From contig CANLYJ010000001.1 in the NCBI GenBank assembly GCA_947495295.1, positions 1,426,001 through 1,490,000 on the forward strand: 64,000 nucleotides of DNA, given 5' to 3'. Position 1 is the stretch's first letter. Each line of letters begins with the position of its first letter. Origin of the DNA: an uncultured Paracoccaceae bacterium (GTDB taxonomy: Bacteria; Pseudomonadota; Alphaproteobacteria; Rhodobacterales; Rhodobacteraceae). Under the pieces are notes generated by a model that ran no database searches, was not told the DNA's origin, and was given only the letters and a program-made list of their open reading frames with translations. Positions 1 through 8,321 of the stretch are shown piece after piece. The translations under genes and the position numbers were made by a program.

Positions 1-296
1 GATATTGTGGACGTCGGTGTTGGGATCACGGCGGTGACCCCCGCAATTTCTGCCCGAACAACCATGCTGGCGGCGGTTTCTGGTTTTGCTGTCGGGGTCA
101 GCGACGCAGTTTCGACGGGTAGCATGACCCCCGCCGTCAGGTCGGCAAATGCCGCGCCCATCTTGGCCGCGGCCGGCGTGCCCGAAGCGGCGATTTGGGG
201 GCTGTCATTCTTGGCAAACCCTGTGAAACCGACCAGATGCACCCCCAAGGCTGCAATCAGGCATCCCCCCATCAACGGGTGTGACCGCGTAATCAT
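1..296 (-). CDS. TonB-type energy transducer, N-terminal part (cut by window edge)
   Basis: The reading frame starts at an ATG at 294-296 that overlaps the stop codon of the upstream ExbD gene (ATGA) and runs off the left edge, so only about 98 residues are seen. The product begins with a short basic stretch and one hydrophobic segment (about residues 9-25), then becomes Ala/Pro/Thr-rich, as expected for the membrane anchor and periplasmic linker of TonB. The C-terminal domain that would touch the receptor's TonB box is outside the window. It is the last visible gene of the receptor-ExbB-ExbD-ExbD operon, so its likely job is to pass proton-motive energy to the haem receptor. The call rests mainly on position and composition. 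Confidence 0.6.
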   Translation of the reverse strand, partial: MITRSHPLMGGCLIAALGVHLVGFTGFAKNDSPQIAASGTPAAAKMGAAFADLTAGVMLPVETASLTPTAKPETAASMVVRAEIAGVTAVIPTPTSTI

Positions 297-670
297 GGCA
301 ACGTCGTCTCGGTCGCGATCAGGATCGTTTCGGCCCCTGCTGCGCGCAGATCCGCCCCGATCTGCAGCAGTGTTTTGGCGGGCAAGGCCCGGTCGGGGAT
401 CAGGTGTATGGGACCGTCAGGTTGCGCCGCCAAAAAGGCACCGACCGCCGCCACCCCTGCCCCGTTTGCCTGCATCCGCCCATCCGCATGGATGATCAGC
501 CCGTCGGGCGGTGCAGCAGTATCCAGATCACGGGTCGAGACCAGTTGCAGGTCACCATCAAGAGGTTGCGTCAGGGTGCCTGCGATCAGGAAAAAGATTA
601 GCATCAGGAAAACAACGTTGATCAGCGCGATTGTCGGTTCCGGTTTCGATTTCTGGCGTCGTGGTTTCAT
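293..670 (-). CDS. exbD: ExbD/TolR-family protein (second copy, Asn in place of the membrane Asp)
   Basis: A 125-residue protein with a basic N-terminus, one transmembrane segment (about residues 13-33) and a small periplasmic domain: the ExbD layout. ExbD works with ExbB to use the proton gradient to drive TonB. In this family the transmembrane helix carries an essential aspartate, present as LIDVIF in the neighbouring copy. Here the matching motif is ALINVVF, with Asn18 in the Asp position. The protein may therefore be a structural partner in a mixed ExbD dimer rather than a proton-coupling subunit; that is inference. It starts within the end of the other exbD and its stop overlaps the tonB start. 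Confidence 0.82.
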   Translation of the reverse strand: MKPRRQKSKPEPTIALINVVFLMLIFFLIAGTLTQPLDGDLQLVSTRDLDTAAPPDGLIIHADGRMQANGAGVAAVGAFLAAQPDGPIHLIPDRALPAKTLLQIGADLRAAGAETILIATETTLP

Positions 671-1035
671 GACGGCACCAGCACGTTCAAGGCGAGGTTT
701 TCAACGCCGCGCAAAGCTGCCAACACGTCTGTCAGCCGCTGTGCGCTGACATCCGGGCCAAGGGCGATGATTGCCGTGGTCGGGGCTGAAGCGGTCATGG
801 CAGCGGCCAAATCAGTTAGCTGAACCGCCTCGCCATTGAGCGTCAGGGCATCCACATCCACTTTGACAAAAACCGGTGATGCGTCAGGCGTCACCGCCCC
901 GGCCGTGCCAATTGGCAGTGGCACCATTGCGTATTTGGAAAAGGTCGAGGATAGCATGAAGAACAGCAGCAACAGGAAGATGACATCAATCAGCGATGTC
1001 ATCGAAAGGCGTCGTTTGCCGTGCCTATGCCGCAT
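667..1035 (-). CDS. exbD: ExbD/TolR-family proton-channel subunit
   Basis: A 122-residue ExbD with a basic N-terminus (Arg, His, Lys), one transmembrane helix at about residues 13-33 and a periplasmic C-terminal domain. The conserved membrane aspartate is present (Asp17 in LIDVIF), so this copy should be competent for proton coupling. The ATG at 1035 lies 11 bases inside the end of exbB, and the next ExbD begins as this one ends, which indicates translational coupling. Together with ExbB it should energise TonB for the haem receptor encoded first in the same leftward operon. Confidence 0.88.
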   Translation of the reverse strand: MRHRHGKRRLSMTSLIDVIFLLLLFFMLSSTFSKYAMVPLPIGTAGAVTPDASPVFVKVDVDALTLNGEAVQLTDLAAAMTASAPTTAIIALGPDVSAQRLTDVLAALRGVENLALNVLVPS

Positions 1036-1666
1036 TAGCCGTCACCGGATCACAGGCACCTTTGGGTGATACAATCCTTTGGATCGCCTGACCTGCGAAC
1101 ACCCGTTCCGCATCCATGCGCTGTTCGAACCATGACAGGATCAACGATGTCGGCATGGCTACCGCAAGCCCAACGGCAGTGGTTAGTAGTGCGACCCAGA
1201 TACCGCCTGCCAAGATCGACGGGTCAACCTGATTGCCCGCCTCTTGCAGCGCCTGGAACGCGGAAATCATCCCGAGAACCGTACCAAATAGCCCCAAAAG
1301 CGGGGCGAGTTGCGCGACGTTGTCAAGAAACCGGAACCCGCGTTCCAACTGCATGAACAACCCTTCGGCCTCGGCTTCAAGCCTGTCGGCCAGAATGCCG
1401 GGTTCTTGGCTCTGTGCTGAAAACCCCACATGAACGACCGGCGCGAGGTAGTTCTTGCTGCGCGCCAGCTCTGTCATTGCGAAGTCCCGCTTGTCGCCGT
1501 CCCATAAGGTCAGCGCCCGTTGCAGGACCAGGTGACTGCCCACCCCGGCGGCCCGAAACTGGATGATCTTGTAGAATGTCACGGCGAGGGCCAGCACCGA
1601 AACCGCCAGCAGAATGGCGACCACGGGGCCGCCGGTGTCGATGATGCTTTGCAGCGGTGCGAACAT
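1025..1666 (-). CDS. exbB: ExbB/TolQ/MotA-family proton channel subunit
   Basis: A 213-residue protein starting MFAPLQSIID, preceded on the minus strand by an AAGGAAAG ribosome site. A longer in-frame extension to 1753 exists, but it lies inside the preceding gene and looks non-coding. Three membrane segments are visible at about residues 16-36, 112-134 and 150-175, with the typical LAPLLGLFGTVLGMI motif in the second. ExbB forms the pentameric channel that, with ExbD, converts proton flow into movement of TonB. It lies between a small exported protein and two exbD genes in the haem receptor operon, so it probably serves that receptor rather than acting as the housekeeping TolQ. Confidence 0.88.
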   Translation of the reverse strand: MFAPLQSIIDTGGPVVAILLAVSVLALAVTFYKIIQFRAAGVGSHLVLQRALTLWDGDKRDFAMTELARSKNYLAPVVHVGFSAQSQEPGILADRLEAEAEGLFMQLERGFRFLDNVAQLAPLLGLFGTVLGMISAFQALQEAGNQVDPSILAGGIWVALLTTAVGLAVAMPTSLILSWFEQRMDAERVFAGQAIQRIVSPKGACDPVTANAA

Positions 1667-1679
1667 GGTTTTGCTTTCC

Positions 1680-2099
1680 TTATCCCAGCAGTGCAATTGC
1701 GGTGCGACTGCTAAGCGACAGTGTCGCAGCGCAGACATCAGCGCCCAGATCACCAGCCTTGCAGGTGCTTGCCCCGTTGATCAGCAGACGCGACAAATCA
1801 TTGCAGGCCAGCCCCGGCACTTCGAATTGGCGCACGCGGGGGCGACCCGTGGGCAATGTACCAAAATCGAACAAGGTCAGTTGATCGACCTCACCATCAG
1901 CGTTGAACAGAACCGTTTCGTAGACCGCCTGAGAGATGTCGGCGCCATGGGTGTTTTCGATCAGAAACGACAGGCGGCAGGACGTATCGGTTGTTTCAGC
2001 GGCGTTCAGTTCGACCCGTAAAACGCCATCCTCTGCTGCGGCGGGTGCCGCAACACAGGTGGCGCAAAACGCGAGGAACAGCATCGTTTTCCGTATCAT
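1680..2099 (-). CDS. Small exported protein of unknown function in the haem operon
   Basis: A 139-residue protein with a clear signal peptide (hydrophobic residues 5-17, probable cleavage after an Ala-Ala-Ala-Glu stretch near residue 22). The mature part is about 115 residues with four cysteines (in TSCRL, LACND, STCKA and DVCAA), which suggests two disulfides in the periplasm. I do not recognise a named domain. Its ATG overlaps the stop codon of the haem receptor (ATGA) and exbB follows 14 bases downstream, so it is made together with the uptake machinery. A role in haem handling or in helping the receptor/TonB complex is possible, but only by context. Confidence 0.7.
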   Translation of the reverse strand: MIRKTMLFLAFCATCVAAPAAAEDGVLRVELNAAETTDTSCRLSFLIENTHGADISQAVYETVLFNADGEVDQLTLFDFGTLPTGRPRVRQFEVPGLACNDLSRLLINGASTCKAGDLGADVCAATLSLSSRTAIALLG

Positions 2100-4210
2100 C
2101 AGAATGTCCGCGACACTGACAGGTTGATGCTGCGCCCTGCCCGCCGGATCGCCTCGCTTTGCAGATGCGTGCGGTAGTCCTCGTCGGCCACGTTGGTAAC
2201 CCCAAGGCGTAGGGTCAGATCCTCAAAGATGCCTTCGTCAGGCGTCCATGCCGCATAGACATCGTGGATCAGATTGCTGGGCGTATCGATTGTGGTCACG
2301 CCCATCATGCCAGCCTGCGATCGGCTTTTGCTGTCGTAATAGGTACCGGTCCAGCCGAGTTCCAGATCGGCGGCAGGAAAACGCGTGCCCAGTGACAGCA
2401 CGATAGTGTCAGCCGGAATCCGGTTTTCCAGATTTGGGTTCAGTGAGGCAGGGTCACTTTCGTTTTCGCCCTCCAGCATGGTGTAGGCCAGCGACCCAAA
2501 GAAGGTTTCGGATTCGTAGGCCGCTTCCAGTTCCACGCCTTGAATATAGGCTTCGTCGATATTGACAAAGACCGGGTCTCCGGCGGCCCCGTCATTGTTA
2601 CGACCGATCAGATTATCGAGGTTGTTGCGGAACACGACCGTTTTGAAGGAAAGCTGATCGCCCGCATTGATCACGTCGTTCTGGTTGTAGGCCAGCCCCA
2701 GCTCGATATTCCGGCTTTCCTCGTTTTCCAAGGTGCCGGCCGAGACCTGATCCGCGCCGCCGCTGGTTGCCCGACTGTCATAAAGCTCGTCCACCACCGG
2801 CAAGCGTTCTGTATAAGATGCCGATCCAAAGATCGCGAAATGATCAGTGGCCTGATAATGCAATGCCAAAGTGGCTGCGCGCCCCTGGTCTTTGACTTTC
2901 TTGTCCGACGGCACCAGATCGCCGGGTTTTGTTTCCTGAAAATCAACACGGGCACCAGCCAAGACGGTCAGGCGGTCATCCCAGATCAGTTCGTTCTGGG
3001 CGAACAGGCCGACAGTGTCGGTTGTCCCCTCTGGTTGAAATGCAGCATTGGCGGCCGACGCGCGGGTACTGATCCGATCCTGTGTCCCAATATCGATCCC
3101 GGCTGTGAGGTAGCTTTCAAAGCTGTCCCCGAAAAACTGTGCCGTGTTCTCGATCCGCAGTCCTGTGCCCTCATAGGCATAATCGGTGTCGAAGCTGGAC
3201 AGGATACCGGGGCTAGCCTGAAAATCGGTGATGTTGTTTTCAGATTTGCCGTAGGAAAGCTGCACCTGAAGATCAATCAGGTCATTATCCACCGGATTGA
3301 ACTGGTAGTTCACAAAGGCGGTCGTATCGATGACCTCGCGATCAACGGTGCCAAAGAAGCTGACATTGTCGATGATATCGAGCAACTGGTCATCTGCCTT
3401 GCCCTGATACCGGATATACCCTGCCTCGACCGCGTGTTCGCCTGCATCGCCAAACGTATAGCTGCCTTTCAGCAGCGTGTTATTTTCGGTGATTTTGGTG
3501 CCGAAAATCTGTTCGCCATCGCCGCTTTCCATAAAATCGCTGTCGTCATAGATAAAGCCGATCAGCACATCGAGCTGATCATCAGGCGCGAAAGCAAGGA
3601 ATGTCGCGGATTCGACACCTTCGCCATTGCTGCGATATTCCAGTTTCTGATCAAGTGCGAACGGGTCGCCCGGTTCAAGGAAGTCAGACGCATCCTTGGT
3701 TTCCAGTGAAACGACCCCGGCCAACGCCCCTGCCCCATACAGCGTTGATGACCCCGGACCACGCAGGATTTCGACCGTCTTGAAAAACTCCGGATCGGTG
3801 AACAATGACCCCTGCCGGTAGGATTCGTAGTATTTTTTCACCCCATCAATCAGCGTGACGATCCGCGGTTCATCTGCTGATGTGCCGCCGCCAATGCCCC
3901 GTATATTCAGGCTTTCACCAAACCGCGATTCTGACCCGACCGTGGACACCCCCGGGCTGCGTTCCAACACGTCGCCAATGGTGCCCGGCTGAACCTCTGC
4001 GATGTCGTCTTCTTCCAGAACAGAGATGGATTGCGGCGCGTCAATCGCCACTTTTTCGACGCCCGCCCCCACAACGATTCGCCCCAGCGGCGTGAATGTT
4101 TCGTCTACATCCTGCGCGGTTGCGGGCACCGAGAGTGCCGCCAACATGGCCACTGATGTCAACAGAATTTGTCGTCTTGATTTGCTGATTTGCATAAACT
4201 TCCCAATCAT
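2099..4210 (-). CDS. hmuR: TonB-dependent haem/haemoglobin-type outer membrane receptor
   Basis: A 703-residue precursor with a signal peptide ending near SVPATAQD. An N-terminal plug domain (about residues 50-170) carries PQSISVLEEDDI, GDVLERSPGVS and NIRGIGGG. The rest is a beta-barrel ending in the aromatic SRTF typical of outer-membrane proteins. This is the layout of TonB-dependent receptors of the haem/haemoglobin group. An alternative start at 4195 (MQISKSRR) fits the signal peptide better, but its ribosome site (GGGAAG) is very close. It is the first gene of the leftward exbB-exbD-tonB operon and is divergent from hmuSTUV, which supports haem as ligand. An iron-type operator lies 67 bases upstream. 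Confidence 0.9.
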   Translation of the reverse strand: MIGKFMQISKSRRQILLTSVAMLAALSVPATAQDVDETFTPLGRIVVGAGVEKVAIDAPQSISVLEEDDIAEVQPGTIGDVLERSPGVSTVGSESRFGESLNIRGIGGGTSADEPRIVTLIDGVKKYYESYRQGSLFTDPEFFKTVEILRGPGSSTLYGAGALAGVVSLETKDASDFLEPGDPFALDQKLEYRSNGEGVESATFLAFAPDDQLDVLIGFIYDDSDFMESGDGEQIFGTKITENNTLLKGSYTFGDAGEHAVEAGYIRYQGKADDQLLDIIDNVSFFGTVDREVIDTTAFVNYQFNPVDNDLIDLQVQLSYGKSENNITDFQASPGILSSFDTDYAYEGTGLRIENTAQFFGDSFESYLTAGIDIGTQDRISTRASAANAAFQPEGTTDTVGLFAQNELIWDDRLTVLAGARVDFQETKPGDLVPSDKKVKDQGRAATLALHYQATDHFAIFGSASYTERLPVVDELYDSRATSGGADQVSAGTLENEESRNIELGLAYNQNDVINAGDQLSFKTVVFRNNLDNLIGRNNDGAAGDPVFVNIDEAYIQGVELEAAYESETFFGSLAYTMLEGENESDPASLNPNLENRIPADTIVLSLGTRFPAADLELGWTGTYYDSKSRSQAGMMGVTTIDTPSNLIHDVYAAWTPDEGIFEDLTLRLGVTNVADEDYRTHLQSEAIRRAGRSINLSVSRTF

Positions 4211-4523
4211 TTCTCAGCTGTTTCTGCTGGCGGGGAAGCTGGCCACATGCTTTTGCAATAACGCGCTTAATAATGCTGACTAAAAGAGTCAACATTATAT
4301 TAACCTTTACGATGTTCGGGCGCAGCAAGGTCAAGCAACCAAAATGAAACACATTTCAAGACTGGTAACAGATTGTACAAAGACCCCCCTTGCATTGCCG
4401 GACTAAATCCTAGTAAATCAGTCAAGAATAGAGTTTCGGGTGTCACAACCCGACCCTAGCCAGGCCAACTGCATTCCCGGCCAAGCCATACCTTTTCTTC
4501 GCCGCATCACAGCAAGGTAGACT
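4211..4523. promoter_or_regulatory. Divergent promoter region between haem receptor and hmuS
   Basis: This 313-base gap contains no open frame worth calling. It should hold back-to-back promoters for the receptor/TonB operon (leftward) and the hmuSTUV operon (rightward). Besides the TGA-N9-TCA box on the receptor side there is a GACT...AGTC arrangement around 4400-4424, closer to hmuS. I cannot assign that second element to a regulator. Confidence 0.6.
4277..4291. promoter_or_regulatory. Iron-Rhodo box type operator (TGA-N9-TCA)
   Basis: The sequence is TGACTAAAAGAGTCA: five-base inverted arms around a five-base centre, matching the TGA-N9-TCA iron-responsive box described for Rhodobacterales. 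It lies upstream of the haem receptor start at 4210, where it could block transcription when iron is plentiful. The match is seen directly; the regulator (an Rrf2- or Fur-type protein) is not encoded in this window. Confidence 0.65.
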
Positions 4524-5582
4524 ATGGCACATCACAAACCCCTCATACCCGAACAGATTCGCGCAGCGAACTTGGAAAACCCGAAAACCCGCGAACGGGA
4601 TTTGGCCCAGAAGCTGGGGATCAGCGAGGCCGCTTTGATGGCTGCCCATTGCGGTGACCTGGTGACCCGTATTGATGCGCATCCCGATAAGATCATGGCA
4701 CTTGCGATGCAACTGGGCGAAGTCATGGCGCTTACCCGCAATGAAAGCTGCGTGCATGAAAAGGTTGGCGTTTACGACAATTACCACGCCGGCGGGCATG
4801 CGGCGATGGTCCTGACAGAAGACATTGATCTGCGGATTTTCCCGTCGCATTGGAAACATGCGTTTCTAGTGGAAAAGCACACTGATGAACAGATGCGCCG
4901 CAGCGTGCAGGTCTTTGATGCCGCTGGTGACGCCGTGCATAAAATTTTTATCCGTACCCCACAGGGCCATAAGGCCTGGGAAGCCTATCGCGCCACCGGG
5001 TCGTTGGCGGATCAAAGCCAAACCATTGCCACAACCCCGCGCCAACCGCCCGAAGCGCCCAAGGCAGAGGCCACCAATGTCGATATTCTGCGCAAGGAAT
5101 GGGCGCGCATGACCGACACACATCAGTTCATGCGCCTGACCAGCAAGCTCAAGATGAACCGTCTTGGCGCCTACCGCATCGCGGGCGCGCCATTTGTGCG
5201 GCCGCTGTCGCCTGATGCCGTGGATCAGGCGCTTCAAACCGTTGCAGCGCGAGGCATCGGGGTGATGGTCTTTACCGGGAACAGGGGCTGCATCCAGATA
5301 CACAGCGGACCCATTGAGACCCTGCGCCCGATGGGGCCTTGGCAAAACGTCATGGATCCCCGCTTTAACCTGCATCTGCGTGGTGATCATGTGGCGGAGG
5401 TTTGGGCCGTTGAGAAGCCGACCAAACGCGGGATGGCCGTTTCGCTGGAAGCATTCGACAGCCAAGGTGCGTTGATTTTTCAAGTATTTGGCGTCGGCAA
5501 GGAAGGTCGCGATGACCGCGCCGCTTGGGCGGATGTCGTCGCAGCGTTGCCCGGGCTTGTGCAGCAGGAAACGGTCGCATGA
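4524..5582 (+). CDS. hmuS: Haemin-degrading / haem-trafficking factor HmuS
   Basis: A 352-residue cytoplasmic protein with the length and internal two-half organisation of the HemS/ChuS/HmuS family (halves roughly 1-170 and 180-345). These proteins take haem from the importer and pass it on or help break it open. It begins MAHHKPLIPEQIRAAN, with a leading helix seen in the family, and AGCAAGGTAG precedes the ATG. It is the first gene of the rightward operon. Its stop overlaps the hmuT start (ATGA), so the two are translationally coupled. Whether it degrades haem or only carries it cannot be told from sequence. Confidence 0.88.
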   Translation: MAHHKPLIPEQIRAANLENPKTRERDLAQKLGISEAALMAAHCGDLVTRIDAHPDKIMALAMQLGEVMALTRNESCVHEKVGVYDNYHAGGHAAMVLTEDIDLRIFPSHWKHAFLVEKHTDEQMRRSVQVFDAAGDAVHKIFIRTPQGHKAWEAYRATGSLADQSQTIATTPRQPPEAPKAEATNVDILRKEWARMTDTHQFMRLTSKLKMNRLGAYRIAGAPFVRPLSPDAVDQALQTVAARGIGVMVFTGNRGCIQIHSGPIETLRPMGPWQNVMDPRFNLHLRGDHVAEVWAVEKPTKRGMAVSLEAFDSQGALIFQVFGVGKEGRDDRAAWADVVAALPGLVQQETVA

Positions 5583-6430
5583 ATATCCTGATCAAAGCCG
5601 CGACCTGCGCCGTCCTGAGCTTCGTTCCCGTGCTGACGTCGGCAGACGGTGACAAGAACGTCCTGTCCATCGGCGGTTCAGTGACCGAGATTATCTATGC
5701 GCTTGGCGAAGGCGACCGGCTGATTGCCCGCGACACGACATCCAGCTACCCCGCCGAGGCAGAGGCACTGCCCGATGTGGGGTATATGCGTGCGCTGTCG
5801 CCCGAGGGTGTTCTGGCCGTGGCCCCGGGTCTGATCATATCGGAAGACGGTGCAGGCCCGCCTGAAACCATCGCAGTTTTAGAGGCGGCCGATATCCCCT
5901 TTATCAGGGTGCCGGATTCTTATTCCACCGAAGGGATCGTCGACAAGATCATGACCGTCGGCGCAGCGCTGGATGTCGAAGCTGAAGCCGTCGCATTGGC
6001 CAGCGATGTCAGCCTGCGATTGCAAAGTGCTGAGGAGGCTGCCAGCGCACAGGCGGGCACCGCCCCAAAACGCGTCTTGTTCATACTCAGCACCCAGGGC
6101 GGTCGGATTATGGCGTCGGGGCGGAACACCGCCGCTTCCAGCATCATCGCCATGGCGGGCGGAGTGAATGTGATCACCGAATTTGAAGGCTACAAACCAC
6201 TGAGTGATGAAGCGGTGAGCGCCGCGGCCCCCGATGTCATCCTGATGATGGACCGCACTGGAGATCACGGTTCTGATAATGCCGAACTATTCGCAATGCC
6301 GGCGATTGCAACGACACCTGCGGCGCAAACGCAATCCGTTGTGCGCATGAACGGGCTTTATCTGTTGGGGTTCGGGCCGCGCACGGCGGATGCCGTGCAT
6401 GATCTGGCGGCAGCGCTTTATGACAGCTGA
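5579..6430 (+). CDS. hmuT: Haem ABC transporter, periplasmic binding protein HmuT
   Basis: A 283-residue protein starting MNILIKAATC at the ATG that overlaps the hmuS stop. A signal peptide (residues 1-22) is followed by the cluster A-1 binding-protein fold: an N-terminal lobe with VLSIGGSVTEIIYALG and LPDVGYMRALSPEGVLA, then a helical hinge and a C-terminal lobe. Members of this family (HmuT, BhuT, ShuT) bind haem in the periplasm and deliver it to HmuU. There is no lipobox cysteine, so it should be soluble. The next gene starts inside its last codons. Confidence 0.9.
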   Translation: MNILIKAATCAVLSFVPVLTSADGDKNVLSIGGSVTEIIYALGEGDRLIARDTTSSYPAEAEALPDVGYMRALSPEGVLAVAPGLIISEDGAGPPETIAVLEAADIPFIRVPDSYSTEGIVDKIMTVGAALDVEAEAVALASDVSLRLQSAEEAASAQAGTAPKRVLFILSTQGGRIMASGRNTAASSIIAMAGGVNVITEFEGYKPLSDEAVSAAAPDVILMMDRTGDHGSDNAELFAMPAIATTPAAQTQSVVRMNGLYLLGFGPRTADAVHDLAAALYDS

Positions 6431-7505
6431 CATGACAGTATCGACCGACATATCAGACGCAGCACGTCCGCTTGACCGCCGCACAATGGCCCGGCAGGCG
6501 CATATCTGGTTAGCCTTACTATTGGGGGTCGTGTCGGTGATCAGCCTTGCGACTGGGCCAACCGGTACGTCGCTGTGGGGGGCGATTGGCAAGATCATCA
6601 GCGGCGAAACCCTGACGGCGATCGAAAAGGTCGTGTTGTGGGATATCCGCATGCCGCGCCTGATCCTTGGCATTGCTGTGGGCGGCGCGTTGGCCGTCTC
6701 AGGTGCGGTCATGCAAGGGTTGTTCCGTAACCCGCTGGCTGACCCCGGGCTGGTTGGTGTGAGCGCGGGCGCGGGTCTGGGCGCTATCCTTGCCATCGTC
6801 CTCGGGGGGATACTGCCCCTTTGGATCGCTGACCTGGTTGGTAACGCAATGGTCCCTGTTGCTGCATTTATGGGCGGGTGGCTGTCCACAATCGCGCTTT
6901 ACCGCGTCTCGACCCGGCGCGGGCGCACATCGGTGGCAACGATGCTTTTGGCGGGTATCGCATTGGGGGCATTGGCCGGGGCGCTGTCTGGCATTCTGGT
7001 TTACATGGCGGATGACCGGCAACTGCGTGACCTGACATTCTGGGGCCTGGGGTCGCTGGCCGGGGCCACATGGTCCAAGGTGCTGATCGCCGGTCCGCTG
7101 ATTGGGTTGGCGATTATCGCATCGCTCTTTCGAGGGCGGGGACTGAATGCACTGGCCTTGGGTGAGGCGACAGCCTCGCATCTGGGCATCCCTGTCCAGC
7201 AGTTGAAATCCGCCGCAATCCTGATTGTCGCATCGGCCACCGGCGCGGCCGTCGCTGTGTCAGGCGGGATCGGCTTTATCGGGATCGTCGTACCGCATCT
7301 GCTGCGGCTGGCCACAGGGCCGGACCACGAGACCCTGCTATTGAATGCAGCCCTGCTGGGTGCAACCCTGTTGTTAGGGGCCGATATCATCAGCCGTCTG
7401 ATCATCGCGCCTGCTGAACTGCCCATTGGCATCGTGACGGCTGTTCTGGGTGCGCCGGTCTTTCTATGGATACTGCTGCGTCGGCGTGGTGTGGTGGATA
7501 TGTAG
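6420..7505 (+). CDS. hmuU: Haem ABC transporter permease HmuU (FecCD family)
   Basis: A protein of about 361 residues with roughly ten hydrophobic segments and FecCD-type motifs: VLWDIRMPRLILGI near the start, QGLFRNPLADPGLVGVSAGA, and near the end GFIGIVVPHLLRLATGPDH followed by ELPIGIVTAVLGAPVFLWIL. This is the membrane channel of an iron/haem importer. The ATG at 6420 overlaps the hmuT stop by 11 bases; 6432 is an alternative. The ATPase gene follows three bases after its stop, so the transporter is complete: HmuT (binding), HmuU (channel), HmuV (motor). Confidence 0.92.
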   Translation: MTADMTVSTDISDAARPLDRRTMARQAHIWLALLLGVVSVISLATGPTGTSLWGAIGKIISGETLTAIEKVVLWDIRMPRLILGIAVGGALAVSGAVMQGLFRNPLADPGLVGVSAGAGLGAILAIVLGGILPLWIADLVGNAMVPVAAFMGGWLSTIALYRVSTRRGRTSVATMLLAGIALGALAGALSGILVYMADDRQLRDLTFWGLGSLAGATWSKVLIAGPLIGLAIIASLFRGRGLNALALGEATASHLGIPVQQLKSAAILIVASATGAAVAVSGGIGFIGIVVPHLLRLATGPDHETLLLNAALLGATLLLGADIISRLIIAPAELPIGIVTAVLGAPVFLWILLRRRGVVDM

Positions 7506-7508
7506 CCG

Positions 7509-8294
7509 ATGATCACTGCACGCGATATTCAGGTCCAGATTGGCAACAAACCCATTTTGCACGGGGTCGATTTTACCGCCCGATCGGGTGCTGTCACCGC
7601 GATTGTCGGGCCAAACGGGTCGGGCAAAACAACCTTGCTGCGGGCGCTGACGGATGACGTTGCCTGGACCGGGCAGGTCCGGATCAACGCACGTGATGCA
7701 GGCGACTACAAACCGTGGGAGCTGGCCGCCGTGCGCGGTGTCCTGCCGCAGGCTGCGACGCTGGCCTTTCCTTTCACAGTGATCGAGGTTGTGCGCATGG
7801 GTCTGCGATCAGGCATTCACGGCGAGCGGGATACGGTTGTGCAGCAGGCCCTGACGACCGTGGGCCTTGGCGGCTATGCGCAGCGGTTTTTTCAGGAACT
7901 GTCAGGTGGTGAACAGCAGCGGGCGCATCTGGCGCGGGTGCTCTGTCAGGTCTGGGATCCGGTTGTTGATGGCGTTCCACGCTGGCTGTTGCTGGATGAA
8001 CCGGTGGCCAGCCTTGATATCGGGCACCAGTTGCTGGTCATGAAATGCCTTCAAGACTTTGCCAAACGCGGCGGCGGGGTGATCGCGGTGATGCATGACC
8101 TGAACCTGACGGCGATGGTGGCGGATGCGGTCACCATCATCTCGGGCGGACGGGCGATTGCCAGCGGCCCGGTGAACGAGGTGTTTACTGACGCGTCGTT
8201 GTCCGCCGCCTATCATTGCCAGTTGCGCACTAACACTGTGCCCAACGATCACGCCGCTTTCATCCTGCCGCAGGTGGCACAATCGGTGGCTTAG
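7509..8294 (+). CDS. hmuV: Haem ABC transporter ATP-binding protein HmuV
   Basis: A 261-residue ABC ATPase with Walker A GPNGSGKTTLL, signature motif ELSGGEQQRAHLARVL, Walker B WLLLDEP and the switch histidine in VMHDLNL. Its length and its position directly after the FecCD permease fit HmuV. It hydrolyses ATP at the cytoplasmic face to drive haem import. It starts at an ATG three bases after the hmuU stop, and the siderophore-interacting protein gene follows 27 bases later with AGAAGGTAA as ribosome site. Confidence 0.93.
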   Translation: MITARDIQVQIGNKPILHGVDFTARSGAVTAIVGPNGSGKTTLLRALTDDVAWTGQVRINARDAGDYKPWELAAVRGVLPQAATLAFPFTVIEVVRMGLRSGIHGERDTVVQQALTTVGLGGYAQRFFQELSGGEQQRAHLARVLCQVWDPVVDGVPRWLLLDEPVASLDIGHQLLVMKCLQDFAKRGGGVIAVMHDLNLTAMVADAVTIISGGRAIASGPVNEVFTDASLSAAYHCQLRTNTVPNDHAAFILPQVAQSVA

Positions 8295-8321
8295 CCCCTA
8301 ACAGTCCTAGAAGGTAACCCC

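Noticed and set aside
2540..3709. 389-residue plus-strand open frame inside the haem receptor gene
   Set aside because: It is the antisense shadow of the TonB-dependent receptor, which has clear plug and barrel features; the shadow has none.
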